Part shown: positions 23,933 through 32,745 of the stretch, in pieces
Numbering within the stretch: the stretch's first letter is position 1
Layout: each line of letters begins with the position of its first letter
NCBI GenBank assembly: GCA_016789455.1
Contig: JAEUQU010000002.1
Span: forward strand, 992,001-1,056,000
Source: Candidatus Saccharibacteria bacterium
GTDB taxonomy: Bacteria > Patescibacteriota > Saccharimonadia > Saccharimonadales > Saccharimonadaceae
Reading direction: 5' to 3'
DNA length: 64,000 nucleotides
Made by a program: the position numbers and the translations under genes
Notes under the pieces: model-generated
What the model was told of the DNA's origin: nothing
Seen by the model: the letters and a program-made list of their open reading frames with translations, nothing else
The model's database searches: none

Positions 23933-26900
23933 ATGGGAGTACGAAAGTGTGAGGTTTGCTCTTCAATGTGGAGCTTGGGTAATAGAAAAAAGCACAAAAC
24001 GGGGGGATTGTCGCTGCGCCGACGGCGTCGGCCGTCTTTCTGGCACCCTGCCTTCTTGTCACAGCTCAAGCTTCCGCCCTTACGGCAACGTCCTACATCC
24101 CCCTTGCAACGCGCCAGTGAGCAGCTCGGCCTGCCTCGCCTGCGCTCGCGGCTGCCCCACCGGCTTCAGCGATTGCTACCGGGAGCACCTCATCCCCGCG
24201 TCAAGTACGGCTTAATTGGCATCGCGGTGATCCTGGTGGTGGCCGAGCTGGTCATCATCATGGAACCGTACATCGTCAAGCGCACCTACGCGCTGGGACA
24301 GGCCGCATCGCTGCTTCCTCCTGCCAGTCCGACCATGGCCAGCAAAGTAAAATTTGATGCCGCCCGCCAGGCATTCACCTTCAATAGCGGTAAAGGAATG
24401 CCAGCCGGCGAGGGCGTACTCAGCGGCCCGCAGCATGTCGAAGCCGTCGCAGCCAAAGACCCTGTCAAGGGGCTGATAGTCACCGATACCGTTAACAAGG
24501 TTGATTTCAGAATGACACCGAAATTCGGACTGCGCGAAGGTATGCAGGAGGATAACCGAATCATCTACCCCCTGCGTAACGGCGCGGGCTGGGCTGTGTA
24601 TGCCATGCAGGGGTCAGGCGTCAAAGAGGACATTATCCTGGAATGGGCATCCGACGACACCATGAGCTTTGAGTACGAACTAGACCTGGGCAAAGGCCTC
24701 CAGGCCAAACTGGAAACAGATGGCAGTGTCGGCATCTACGGCAATACGCTGTTCAGCGGCAATATCACCACCAGCACAGAAAAAGATGCAGAAATTCTCA
24801 ACAAGGCCCGTAAAAACGCCGCCAAGGATACTCTGCTTTTCACCGTGCCCAAACCGTTTGTCGTTGAGGCTGGCAAAAAGCAGTCCGACGTCAAGGTTGC
24901 GTATGATCTGAATGGCAATACGTTGACCGTCCGGGCCGCCGGTTTAAAAAAAGCGAGTTATCCGCTCTCTATCGACCCCAGCATCTACGTCGTCACCGCC
25001 CAGCAGTTCATGAGCGGCAACAACGAGACTAATATCAATTTCAATGTTGACGACAAGCTGATTGAAAAGGGCCGGACGACCGGTGCACGTTTCGATACAT
25101 GGAACACCACCACTCCGTTGCCTGCCGCCACCTGGGGCAACAGTACCGCGGCAGCGGGCGGCTACATTTATTCAGTCGGCGGCACATCGTTCAGCGGCCA
25201 GGTGTACAACACCCAGGGTAGCGACAGCTTTACGGTGCCGGCCGGCGTCACCAGCATCGGCTTCAAGATTTGGGGTGGTGGCGGTGGCGGCGGCGCCGGC
25301 AGTACCACCGCCGCCGGCGGTACGGGCGGTGGCGGCGGGTATGTCGCCGGCACATTAGCAGTTACTCCAGGACAGAACCTCAGTGTGTACGTTGGCGGTG
25401 GTGGCGGCGCCGGCACGCGCAACACATCCGGCGGCGGTGGTGGTGGTGGTGGCCATTCCAGCATTTATAACGGTGGCACGCCGCTGGCGATTGCCGCTGG
25501 CGGTGGTGGTGGCGGTGGTGGCCGTAATAGTAGCGGCGATACGGGTGGCGCTGGCGGCGCCGGTGGTGGCACATCCGGTGTAGGCGGATCGGCTGCAGGC
25601 GGCGGTACTGGTGTCAATGGTGGTGGCGGCGGTACTCCCAGCGCAGGCGGTGCGGCCGGTTCGGGTGGCAACAACCCCGGTACGGCCGGCTCCTCACTCG
25701 CGGGTGGTGCCGGTGCGGACGGCCGGACCGGCGCTGGCGCAGACGGCAGCCTTTCCAACGGCGGCCTGGCCAGCGGTGGTGACGGTGGCGGCATCAACAA
25801 CACCGGCCGGGCAGCCGGTGGTGGTGGCGGTTCGGGATACTTTGGTGGCGGTGGCGGTTCAGGCTCAAGTAACACCACTGGCGGTGGTGGTGGCGGTGGT
25901 GGCTCCAGCTTCATCACCGGCACCGCAACAAGCACCCAAAATACCGCTGGCAGCGGAGCCAACCCTGGCAATGCAGGCGATGCCAGCCGCAATGGTGCCG
26001 GCACCGGCGGCAATGCCGGACCGACGAGCGGCACACCCACCGCCGGATCGGACGGCCTGGTCTACATAACTTTCGGCAGCGGCGGCGGCACCACGGTGTC
26101 TGCCGCCACCAGCTGGGCCAAATTCAACACCACGACCGGCGCCATTGACAGTGCCAACCCTGGCAGTGGCACGTGCAGCGGCTGGTGTACGACCGCCGCT
26201 TACAATCTGCCTTCCGCCCGCTCCAACTTCTCGTTAGTAGCCTATAGTGGCTTTTTGTACGCCATCGGCGGCACGGACAGCGCAGGCACCCGCACTAACA
26301 CCGTCTATATCGCCAAGCTCGGTGCCAATGGCGAACCCCAGCTCTGGCACCCGACCGACACCAACAAGACGAACTGGACGTACTGGTACCAGGGTGGCAA
26401 TCTCAGCTCTGTGCGGGCCAATACCTCGGCGGTCGCCTACAATAACCGGCTCTATTTGATGGGCGGCGTGAACCTGAGCGGCCCTGTCAGCACGGTCGAA
26501 GTGGCCAATATCAACCCGACCGGCACTTTGAGCTCATGGACGGCTTCGACCTCCCTGCCCGTCAACCTATACGGCCACAGCAGTGAGGTGTACAACGATT
26601 ATCTCTATGTCCTGGGCGGCGCCAGTACGGTCGGCGGCGCACCGCTTGCCAACAGCTACTATGTAAAAATCAATGCTGACGGCAGCCTTAACAGCTGGCA
26701 GTCCACCACGCCCATGCTATCCGGCCGTATGTCGGCTGGCGGCAAGATTTCGACGGTCTGGGGCGCCTACATCTACGTCTCGGCTGGCTGTACCGCCACC
26801 AACGGCAGCGGCTACTGCACTACCATCAGCGGCGATACGCACGTGGCCAGCATCAATGCCGACGGCAGCCTTGATGCCTGGAATACGGTCGGAGGTGTCA

Positions 26901-29686
26901 ATGATGCCCGTACAGGAGCCAGTCTCTTTGCCTGGCGGGATAGGATTTATGCCATAGGTGGCTGCACAAATCAAAATACCACGACTGGCGACTGCAATTC
27001 GGGCATGACCGACACCATCATCTATGGCACCATTAACCGCGATGGAGACGCCTCGACCGTCGGCCAGTCTACCGCCGCCGGTTCAGGCACCTGTACCGGC
27101 GGCACCCCCACCAACTGCAACTTGCCAGGTACAGCCTCTGTTGGCAATATGCTTTCGGCTGCGGTCATCGTTAACGGCTATTTGTATGTGATTGGTGGCT
27201 GCACTAACAATATATGCAGCAGTACCAGTGGCAATACCGCCTATGTCGCCATCAGCTCGACTGGTGTCATCAGTCAGCCGGCATCCTGCCCTGGCACTAT
27301 CACCGGCAATATATGGTGCGTGGTCACCGCCGGCGCGATCACGGGTGGTATCGCCGCCGCCAGCCCGGTCGTCTTTGGCGGTCGGATCTACCTGGTTGGC
27401 GGCCTTAACGGTACTGCGAACACCAACACGATCCTACGCGCCACCGTCAACACCAATGGCTCACTCAGCACTTGGACCAGCCAGACCATGACCGGCGCCG
27501 ATACCGGTACCGGCAACCAACTGGAAGCTCAGTCCTATCTCTACGCCTATGCCCGGGCCAGCCACGCCGCCGGCTCAAACAATCAGGGCAACTTATTCAT
27601 CTTCGGAGGGTGTGCAGCCAGTAATGACGCGGGCTGTACCGATTACAGTCCCGACGTTCACAAGTGCGACTTCAACACCACCACCGGCGCAGTCGAAAAC
27701 TGCAGCACCAATAACCAGTTGCAAATCGGTACCCTGCCAGGCGCCAATGATGTCGGCCTGGGACTGATGAGCGGTACCGTCTACGCCAACTACGTCTACC
27801 TCATCGGTGGCGTCGGCGCCAACCTGACCGACCTCGCCAGCGTCCGCTACGCCAAAATCGACAATAATAATAACGTCGTAGCCGTCAGCGGCACCACCTG
27901 GATTCAGAGTGACAAGGTCATGCAGAACGGCCGCCGCCGCTCGGCCGCCTTCGGCTACAACGGCTATATCTATGTGGTCGGTGGCTACGAGGCGACCAGT
28001 GGCGTCCTGGCTGATATCGAGTTCGTCAAGATAAATGTCTCCGACGGCAGCCTCAACGCCGAAGGCTTCCAGGAGTCGGCCGTGACCATTAATCAGCGCT
28101 GGGGCTTGAGCGTGCCGGTCAGCAACAGTTTCGCCTACGTCATCGGGGGATGTACTGTCGGTGCAAGCCCAGGTGGCTGTACGACCAGGACGGATGTAGT
28201 GCAGACATTCCAGATATATAACAACAACTCCGGCGCGCCGGCTGGCTATACTACCAGTGCCAACACCTACACGACTTCTCCGAACCGCATCGGCGCCTCG
28301 GCCGCCGTCCATAACGGCTACCTGTATGTCGCAGGCGGCTGCACTTCGGCCACGGATTGCACCAACGCCACCAACAGCGTCACCTATGCTCCGATCAGCA
28401 GTGCCAACGGCGCCGTCGGTGCCTGGTCCAATGCCACCAATCTGCCCGCCGACCGTACATGGGGCAGCCTGCTTGTCGCCGGGGGAACATTGTATTACGT
28501 CGGAGGGCAGGACGATACAGCGACGAATGAATCAGCAACCGTCTATTACGGCACCCCTGCCGGCAATGGCAACGTTTCTTCATGGTCAGCAGCCGCCAAC
28601 GGCCTGCCGGGCGCCCGCACCAAGTTCGGAGCGGTCAGCTGGAATAACCGCCTCTACGTCGTGGCTGGCCTGGATAGCAACGCCGCCGTCACCAGTACCG
28701 TCTACGTCAGTCCGCAGCAAAGCAGCGGCGGCAATATCAACAGCGCCTGGTCGAGCGGCACGGCCATCAATGTGCCCCGGTCCGGCGGTGCGGTCACCGC
28801 TTATGCCAATAACCTCTATCTGTTCGGCGGCCATAATGGCACAATTTATATGAGTGACAGCCAGTTCTCAAAGATCGACCCTGGCACCGGACTGCCTGGC
28901 AGCTGGAACTACACCACCAGCCTGCCGACCGCCCTCTCCCAAGCCGATGTCTTCACGGCGAACGGCTACATTTACCTTCAGGGCGGCCGCGGCAGCGACA
29001 CGACGTGCGACCCGATTACGCTGGTCGCGCCTGTCAGCGCAAACACCACCATCAGCACGGGCAACAACCCCACCGGCATCGGCGAATGGTTCGAGACCAA
29101 CCAGCGATACACCGGCGCCCGCTACGGCGCGGCATCAGCCTATGCCAATGGCAAGGGTTACGTCATCGGCGGCGGCTGTGGCACAACCCTTACCTATGCC
29201 AGCCCGGTCATTCAGCAGACGCCACTGTTGGCACAGCCGCAGGTCGCCAAATATTCAATCATGATCGATACCGACTCCGATACCTTCCCCAGCCGGTGGC
29301 TGCTTAACGGTGTCGACAACTCCATCGGTGCCCGTTGGCGCCTGACCTACCGCTCCATGACCAATACCACTACATCCTGTACCTCGCCCGCCATGACCAC
29401 CTGGGGCCAGGACACCGTCTTCGGCGATGTCACTCTCGGCCTGCCCGGCGTCTATATCCCCAAGAACGCCAGTGGCGTCAACACTAACTGTGCCCGCTTC
29501 TACTATTTCAATGTCACCGTCGACAGCTCGCAGGCCTTTGGTTATCCGGATGACACCAGCCGCGGCCCGACCATCACCGACCTGACCCTGCAGTTCACCG
29601 CCGACCCCAGTAAGCGCCTGATGCACGGCCGCACTTTCACCGGCGGCTTGCAGCAGCCGATTGATACGCCGTACTACCAGCAGTAG
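23933..29686 (+). CDS. Giant surface protein: membrane anchor, glycine-rich region and Kelch-type repeats
   Basis: 1917 residues, the longest gene here. The N-terminus is cytoplasmic, with a CEVC pair and a very basic Arg/Pro-rich stretch (about 25-90), then a membrane helix (about 92-112). Residues 120-400 form an extracellular domain. About 425-720 is glycine-rich (runs of GGGGG between short segments) and resembles secreted Gly-rich domains. From about 760 to 1720 there are many Kelch-type repeats of the form NGYLYVIGG or NRLYLMGG, expected to fold into one or more beta-propellers. A final domain closes the protein. Likely a surface adhesin. The start ATG 23933 lies just after a TAAAAT-type -10 sequence, so the true start is uncertain by a few codons. 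Confidence 0.8.
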   Translation: MGVRKCEVCSSMWSLGNRKKHKTGGLSLRRRRRPSFWHPAFLSQLKLPPLRQRPTSPLQRASEQLGLPRLRSRLPHRLQRLLPGAPHPRVKYGLIGIAVILVVAELVIIMEPYIVKRTYALGQAASLLPPASPTMASKVKFDAARQAFTFNSGKGMPAGEGVLSGPQHVEAVAAKDPVKGLIVTDTVNKVDFRMTPKFGLREGMQEDNRIIYPLRNGAGWAVYAMQGSGVKEDIILEWASDDTMSFEYELDLGKGLQAKLETDGSVGIYGNTLFSGNITTSTEKDAEILNKARKNAAKDTLLFTVPKPFVVEAGKKQSDVKVAYDLNGNTLTVRAAGLKKASYPLSIDPSIYVVTAQQFMSGNNETNINFNVDDKLIEKGRTTGARFDTWNTTTPLPAATWGNSTAAAGGYIYSVGGTSFSGQVYNTQGSDSFTVPAGVTSIGFKIWGGGGGGGAGSTTAAGGTGGGGGYVAGTLAVTPGQNLSVYVGGGGGAGTRNTSGGGGGGGGHSSIYNGGTPLAIAAGGGGGGGGRNSSGDTGGAGGAGGGTSGVGGSAAGGGTGVNGGGGGTPSAGGAAGSGGNNPGTAGSSLAGGAGADGRTGAGADGSLSNGGLASGGDGGGINNTGRAAGGGGGSGYFGGGGGSGSSNTTGGGGGGGGSSFITGTATSTQNTAGSGANPGNAGDASRNGAGTGGNAGPTSGTPTAGSDGLVYITFGSGGGTTVSAATSWAKFNTTTGAIDSANPGSGTCSGWCTTAAYNLPSARSNFSLVAYSGFLYAIGGTDSAGTRTNTVYIAKLGANGEPQLWHPTDTNKTNWTYWYQGGNLSSVRANTSAVAYNNRLYLMGGVNLSGPVSTVEVANINPTGTLSSWTASTSLPVNLYGHSSEVYNDYLYVLGGASTVGGAPLANSYYVKINADGSLNSWQSTTPMLSGRMSAGGKISTVWGAYIYVSAGCTATNGSGYCTTISGDTHVASINADGSLDAWNTVGGVNDARTGASLFAWRDRIYAIGGCTNQNTTTGDCNSGMTDTIIYGTINRDGDASTVGQSTAAGSGTCTGGTPTNCNLPGTASVGNMLSAAVIVNGYLYVIGGCTNNICSSTSGNTAYVAISSTGVISQPASCPGTITGNIWCVVTAGAITGGIAAASPVVFGGRIYLVGGLNGTANTNTILRATVNTNGSLSTWTSQTMTGADTGTGNQLEAQSYLYAYARASHAAGSNNQGNLFIFGGCAASNDAGCTDYSPDVHKCDFNTTTGAVENCSTNNQLQIGTLPGANDVGLGLMSGTVYANYVYLIGGVGANLTDLASVRYAKIDNNNNVVAVSGTTWIQSDKVMQNGRRRSAAFGYNGYIYVVGGYEATSGVLADIEFVKINVSDGSLNAEGFQESAVTINQRWGLSVPVSNSFAYVIGGCTVGASPGGCTTRTDVVQTFQIYNNNSGAPAGYTTSANTYTTSPNRIGASAAVHNGYLYVAGGCTSATDCTNATNSVTYAPISSANGAVGAWSNATNLPADRTWGSLLVAGGTLYYVGGQDDTATNESATVYYGTPAGNGNVSSWSAAANGLPGARTKFGAVSWNNRLYVVAGLDSNAAVTSTVYVSPQQSSGGNINSAWSSGTAINVPRSGGAVTAYANNLYLFGGHNGTIYMSDSQFSKIDPGTGLPGSWNYTTSLPTALSQADVFTANGYIYLQGGRGSDTTCDPITLVAPVSANTTISTGNNPTGIGEWFETNQRYTGARYGAASAYANGKGYVIGGGCGTTLTYASPVIQQTPLLAQPQVAKYSIMIDTDSDTFPSRWLLNGVDNSIGARWRLTYRSMTNTTTSCTSPAMTTWGQDTVFGDVTLGLPGVYIPKNASGVNTNCARFYYFNVTVDSSQAFGYPDDTSRGPTITDLTLQFTADPSKRLMHGRTFTGGLQQPIDTPYYQQ

Positions 29687-29709
29687 CCGCTCGCGGCATT
29701 TGCTATACT
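29686..29709 (+). promoter_or_regulatory. Small hairpin and -10 box between surface genes
   Basis: GCCGC-TC-GCGGC at 29686-29697 overlaps the stop of the giant gene, followed by TATACT at 29704-29709, ten bases before ATG 29720. The next gene therefore probably has its own near-leaderless transcript. Confidence 0.4.
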
Positions 29710-29719
29710 TATAACAGAT

Positions 29720-30574
29720 ATGGACGATATTCGGAGGGTCAATCCACGGCGCCGGCAGCAGCGGCAACCGCGACCACGACAGGTCGACAGCGCCGCCCCG
29801 CCCGCTAAGCCGGCACCACCGCCAGCGCCCGCAGAAGCCGGCACATTATTTGACGATGCCGAACTCAAGGAGCTTGATGCTAAGTTCAGTATGCCCTCGT
29901 TCGGCAGCCTTCCCAAGTTCGACCGCGACAAACTCAGCGCCATGTCAGCCACCTCCGCCCGCCACCTCAAAGGCGCCTATCAGCGGACCGTGCCAGCCGG
30001 CAGGAAGCTGCGTGCCAAGCTGCACCGCCCCAGGCCAAGCAAGAAGTTGGTCGTGGGCGGCGGTATCGCGGGCATCGTCGGCCTGGCCGTGGTGGCCGGC
30101 ATCGTCTTTTTGCCCAAGCTATTGCCCCAGAAGCCTGATGGCACGCCCGCCAGCGCCGCCACACCATCCAAGCCCCGCGCCGAGACCCTCACCAAAGGCA
30201 CGCCGGATTTCCCCACCAAGCTCCCCGCCGGCAAAACCATCGAGCAGTTCGGCGGCTGGACGCGCGTCAGCCCCAGTGACCGCAACCCCGTCTTCGCCTA
30301 CGTCGACACCATCGACGGCGTGCCCGTCAACGTCAGCCAGCAGCCGCTGCCGGCCGATTTCCGCGGCGACACCGCCGAACAGATCGCCATCCTGGCCAAA
30401 GGCTACAACGCCACCGAGAAACTGACCGCCGGCGACACCACCATCTACCTCGGCACCTCAGCCAAAGGGCCACAGTCCGCCATCCTGGCCAAGGATAACC
30501 TCCTGATACTGATGAAATCGGCCACCAAGCTGGATAATGCCAGCTGGACCACCTACGTCGACTCACTCAAATAA
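29720..30574 (+). CDS. Bitopic membrane protein of unknown function
   Basis: 284 residues: a long cytoplasmic N-terminus that is Arg/Pro-rich and then acidic (about 1-108), one membrane helix (about 110-132, VVGGGIAGIVGLAVVAGIVF) and an extracellular domain of about 150 residues. The outer domain starts after a Pro/Ala linker and has no catalytic motif. It closes the surface cluster. It may be an envelope assembly or anchoring factor, but the sequence does not settle this. Confidence 0.7.
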   Translation: MDDIRRVNPRRRQQRQPRPRQVDSAAPPAKPAPPPAPAEAGTLFDDAELKELDAKFSMPSFGSLPKFDRDKLSAMSATSARHLKGAYQRTVPAGRKLRAKLHRPRPSKKLVVGGGIAGIVGLAVVAGIVFLPKLLPQKPDGTPASAATPSKPRAETLTKGTPDFPTKLPAGKTIEQFGGWTRVSPSDRNPVFAYVDTIDGVPVNVSQQPLPADFRGDTAEQIAILAKGYNATEKLTAGDTTIYLGTSAKGPQSAILAKDNLLILMKSATKLDNASWTTYVDSLK

Positions 30575-30601
30575 AAACGCGCCAGCACTGCGGCCGGCGC
30601 G
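30572..30601. terminator. Bidirectional terminator between convergent envelope genes
   Basis: CGCGCC (30578-30583) pairs with GGCGCG (30596-30601). On the minus strand the hairpin is followed by GTTTTTATTT, a good T-tract for the gene at 30625-31146; on the plus strand it is followed by GATTCGTTT. Confidence 0.65.
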
Positions 30602-30624
30602 GATTCGTTTCAACTACCGGCGCC

Positions 30625-31146
30625 TTACTGCGTCGCGCCGCCTTCTTCACCATCTGCGGCCTCGGGCACGCCGACCACCAGGTCACCGCCCCCGACGCCC
30701 CATTTTTCACCGAACTTGCAGCTGACCCGCACCGGCCATTCGCCGCGCGGGACCGATTCTTCTACCGTCCAGGTCCACGAGACAATGCCGTACTCATCGG
30801 CCTTCTTGGGCACGAGGCCGGAATCCGTGCTCGGCACTTTGTCGTATTCAACCTTTATCTCGCAGTCGGCCGTCGGCGTCGTCTTGGCCGTCAACGAAAC
30901 GTTGGAGCCCGGGTCGACCGGCGATGTCAGCATCTGCAACGACACCCCGACCGGGTTGTTAGGGTCCGGCGCGATCGGCCCGCTGCCGGCCGGCGCGCGC
31001 TTGGTCGTCTGTGGCACCGCCGGCTCGGCGATCTCCACTTCCTGCTGTCCGGTGTACCAGATATAGCCGATCGCGCCGCCAACCAACACCAGCAGCAGCA
31101 CCACGATGCTGACCGTCGCCTGAATTACCGATTTCGGCACCGCCAC
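30625..31146 (-). CDS. Small membrane-anchored Ig-like protein
   Basis: 173 residues with an N-terminal membrane helix (about 8-31), a Pro-rich linker and one beta-sandwich-like extracellular domain (about 65-160) with two cysteines. The start is GTG 31146, which overlaps the TAG of the upstream gene by one base, so the two are translationally coupled. No enzymatic motif. Probably an envelope protein acting with its upstream partner. Confidence 0.7.
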   Translation of the reverse strand: MAVPKSVIQATVSIVVLLLVLVGGAIGYIWYTGQQEVEIAEPAVPQTTKRAPAGSGPIAPDPNNPVGVSLQMLTSPVDPGSNVSLTAKTTPTADCEIKVEYDKVPSTDSGLVPKKADEYGIVSWTWTVEESVPRGEWPVRVSCKFGEKWGVGGGDLVVGVPEAADGEEGGATQ

Positions 31147-31652
31147 TACTTCTTGCCCTGGCTCTTGTACTCGTTGATGGAGCCGGCCACCTTGCCCTCA
31201 TTCTTGAGGTTTTCAAAGAACAGGACCTGATCCTTGCTGATGATCATCTCGTCCTCCGGCCCGTGCACCTCGTCGCCCAGCTTAATCAGCTCGACATCAG
31301 CCGATTGCTCTGCGGCGGTCTCCTGCGGGTTCTGCGAGTCCTTCTCGGCGGCGGTCGCCTTGGTCTGCAGGTAGAAGATATCATTCAGCTTGAAGTATTC
31401 GTCGTTCATATCGGTCAACTTGCCGAAGTAGACCTGGCCGTTGGTAAAGAAGACTGCCTGGTACTTACTGGTGTCGATGGCCGAGCCGCGGTTCAACGAC
31501 GACAGGGCGCTCCAGCCGACGAACAATAAGATAAGCACCAGCACGGCACCGCCAATGATGCCGCCAAGTTTCAGCCAGTTACGTCCCTCTGAATCATCCA
31601 GTCCCATGCCCCTTGATGAGCGCGAATCGCGGCCTTTTGAGCCTAAGTTCAT
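31146..31652 (-). CDS. Conserved CPR-type membrane-anchored protein of unknown function
   Basis: 168 residues: charged cytoplasmic N-terminus, one membrane helix (about 28-50), then an extracellular domain starting with the pattern YQAVFFTNGQVYFGKLTDMN, which I have seen recur in Saccharibacteria and other CPR proteins without assigned function. An acidic, Gln-rich segment follows. It is the first gene of a two-gene unit with a minus-strand -10 box TATGAT at 31691-31696. Confidence 0.7.
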   Translation of the reverse strand: MNLGSKGRDSRSSRGMGLDDSEGRNWLKLGGIIGGAVLVLILLFVGWSALSSLNRGSAIDTSKYQAVFFTNGQVYFGKLTDMNDEYFKLNDIFYLQTKATAAEKDSQNPQETAAEQSADVELIKLGDEVHGPEDEMIISKDQVLFFENLKNEGKVAGSINEYKSQGKK

Positions 31653-31717
31653 ACGTATCTCCTGCGTCTTGCCTTACTTCCGTTACGGTTATCATACCAT
31701 AAGCGTAAAAATAGAGC

Positions 31718-31764
31718 GCCCCGCACGGACAGCGGCGCGGAGCGCTCTACTGCCCGTGCGGGGC
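31718..31764 (-). terminator. Terminator of the 31770-32081 gene
   Basis: On the minus strand an 11-bp perfect stem (GCCCCGCACGG with CCGTGCGGGGC) is extended by a GAGCGC/GCGCTC pairing that can compete with it, and is followed by TATTTTTA. It starts just past the stop codon. Confidence 0.75.
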
Positions 31765-31769
31765 GTGGA

Positions 31770-32081
31770 TCAGCGGGCAGCGGCCGGGTTGGCGCTGCCG
31801 AGGTGGTGGCGGATGATGCGGCGCACCTCTTCTTCACCGAGGAGATGGATCACGCTGCGCTTCCACGCGGGGCTGCCGTCGGACGGCGACACCACGATCC
31901 GCCAGAGGTGGATGTTGGTGGCGTCGGTGGTGGGCGCCTCCAGGAAGGTGACGACGCCGCCCTTGAAGTGCGGCGTGCCGCATTCACCACAGGGGACGGG
32001 CGGGACGTCCCGGCCCTCCACCAGACCGGTGAGTTGCTGGTGGGCAGCCTGAATGTTGGCGGGAGTGACACTGCTGCGCAT
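31770..32081 (-). CDS. Uncharacterised small soluble protein with a CxxC pair
   Basis: 103 residues from ATG 32081 (MRSSVTPANIQ), chosen because AAAGGA lies eight bases upstream and the promoter places the transcript start near 32126. CGEC (about residue 33) could hold a zinc ion with other ligands. The rest is a mixed alpha/beta domain with no recognised family. Monocistronic, with a consensus promoter and a strong terminator. Confidence 0.65.
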   Translation of the reverse strand: MRSSVTPANIQAAHQQLTGLVEGRDVPPVPCGECGTPHFKGGVVTFLEAPTTDATNIHLWRIVVSPSDGSPAWKRSVIHLLGEEEVRRIIRHHLGSANPAAAR

Positions 32082-32132
32082 AGCTGCACATCCTTTGCAT
32101 CGGGGGTACACCAGGCATAGGTGTATCTATAT

Positions 32133-32175
32133 ATTATAGCAAATTTATACTTAAAAGTCAAATCGACGGTACAAT
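32133..32175. promoter_or_regulatory. Divergent promoters of the 31770 and 32182 genes
   Basis: Minus strand: TTGACT (32156-32161), a 17-base spacer, TATAAT (32133-32138). Plus strand: TACAAT (32170-32175), then six bases and ATG 32182, predicting a leaderless transcript. The two start regions lie back to back within 45 bases. Confidence 0.7.
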
Positions 32176-32181
32176 AGTGAT

Positions 32182-32745
32182 ATGCGAGCGAACCCACCCC
32201 TCCCTGAAACGACCCCACTTATCTTCACTGATGGCACAGCCGTATATGACGAGCTGGCCACGACGTATCGGCGCCACACAACCGGTTATTTCATCCTGGC
32301 CCCGTCCGGCGCCGGCAAGACCCACTTCGTCAATGCGCAGGCTACCCGCGATTGGATCGATGGCGATACATTATGGATGACAACCGGTGCCCATCCGGCC
32401 GGCGAGTGGTGGCTGAAACCGCTGCCAGAGATTCAGGAAATAGAACGGCGCAGCGATGTCATCACCCTGCAGGCCAAGCGGCTGGGCTTCTGGATCATTG
32501 GCACCGATTGTTATTCCATTCTGCCCGACGCGGTGGTCGTGCCGGATTGGGAGACACATCAGCGCTACATCCTGGCCCGTGAAAACGGGAATTATGATGG
32601 CGGCGCCACCAGCGCCCAGCTGGAAGGCGTGCAGCGTTCCCGGCGGTACATCGCCAGTTTCGCCGGGAAGGGCGTGCCGTTGTTCACCTCCGTGGAGGCT
32701 GCGGCCGCTCACCTGGCCAGAAAGAACACTGCTATAGCTCAATAG
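32182..32745 (+). CDS. Predicted P-loop ATPase or kinase-like protein
   Basis: 187 residues. The P-loop APSGAGKTHF occurs near residue 38. The chain then has WIDGDTLW and a C-terminal helical region with GVQRSRRYIASFAGKGVPLF. The layout resembles small nucleotide-binding proteins, including the kinase-like protein at 9883, but no substrate motif is recognisable. The promoter is leaderless-type. Its 3' end overlaps the convergent phosphatase gene by 14 bases. Confidence 0.65.
   Translation: MRANPPLPETTPLIFTDGTAVYDELATTYRRHTTGYFILAPSGAGKTHFVNAQATRDWIDGDTLWMTTGAHPAGEWWLKPLPEIQEIERRSDVITLQAKRLGFWIIGTDCYSILPDAVVVPDWETHQRYILARENGNYDGGATSAQLEGVQRSRRYIASFAGKGVPLFTSVEAAAAHLARKNTAIAQ

Noticed and set aside
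25200-26090. The glycine-rich DNA as a CRISPR array or tandem repeat
   Set aside because: The repeats are irregular GGY codon runs within one reading frame, with no constant repeat and spacer lengths.
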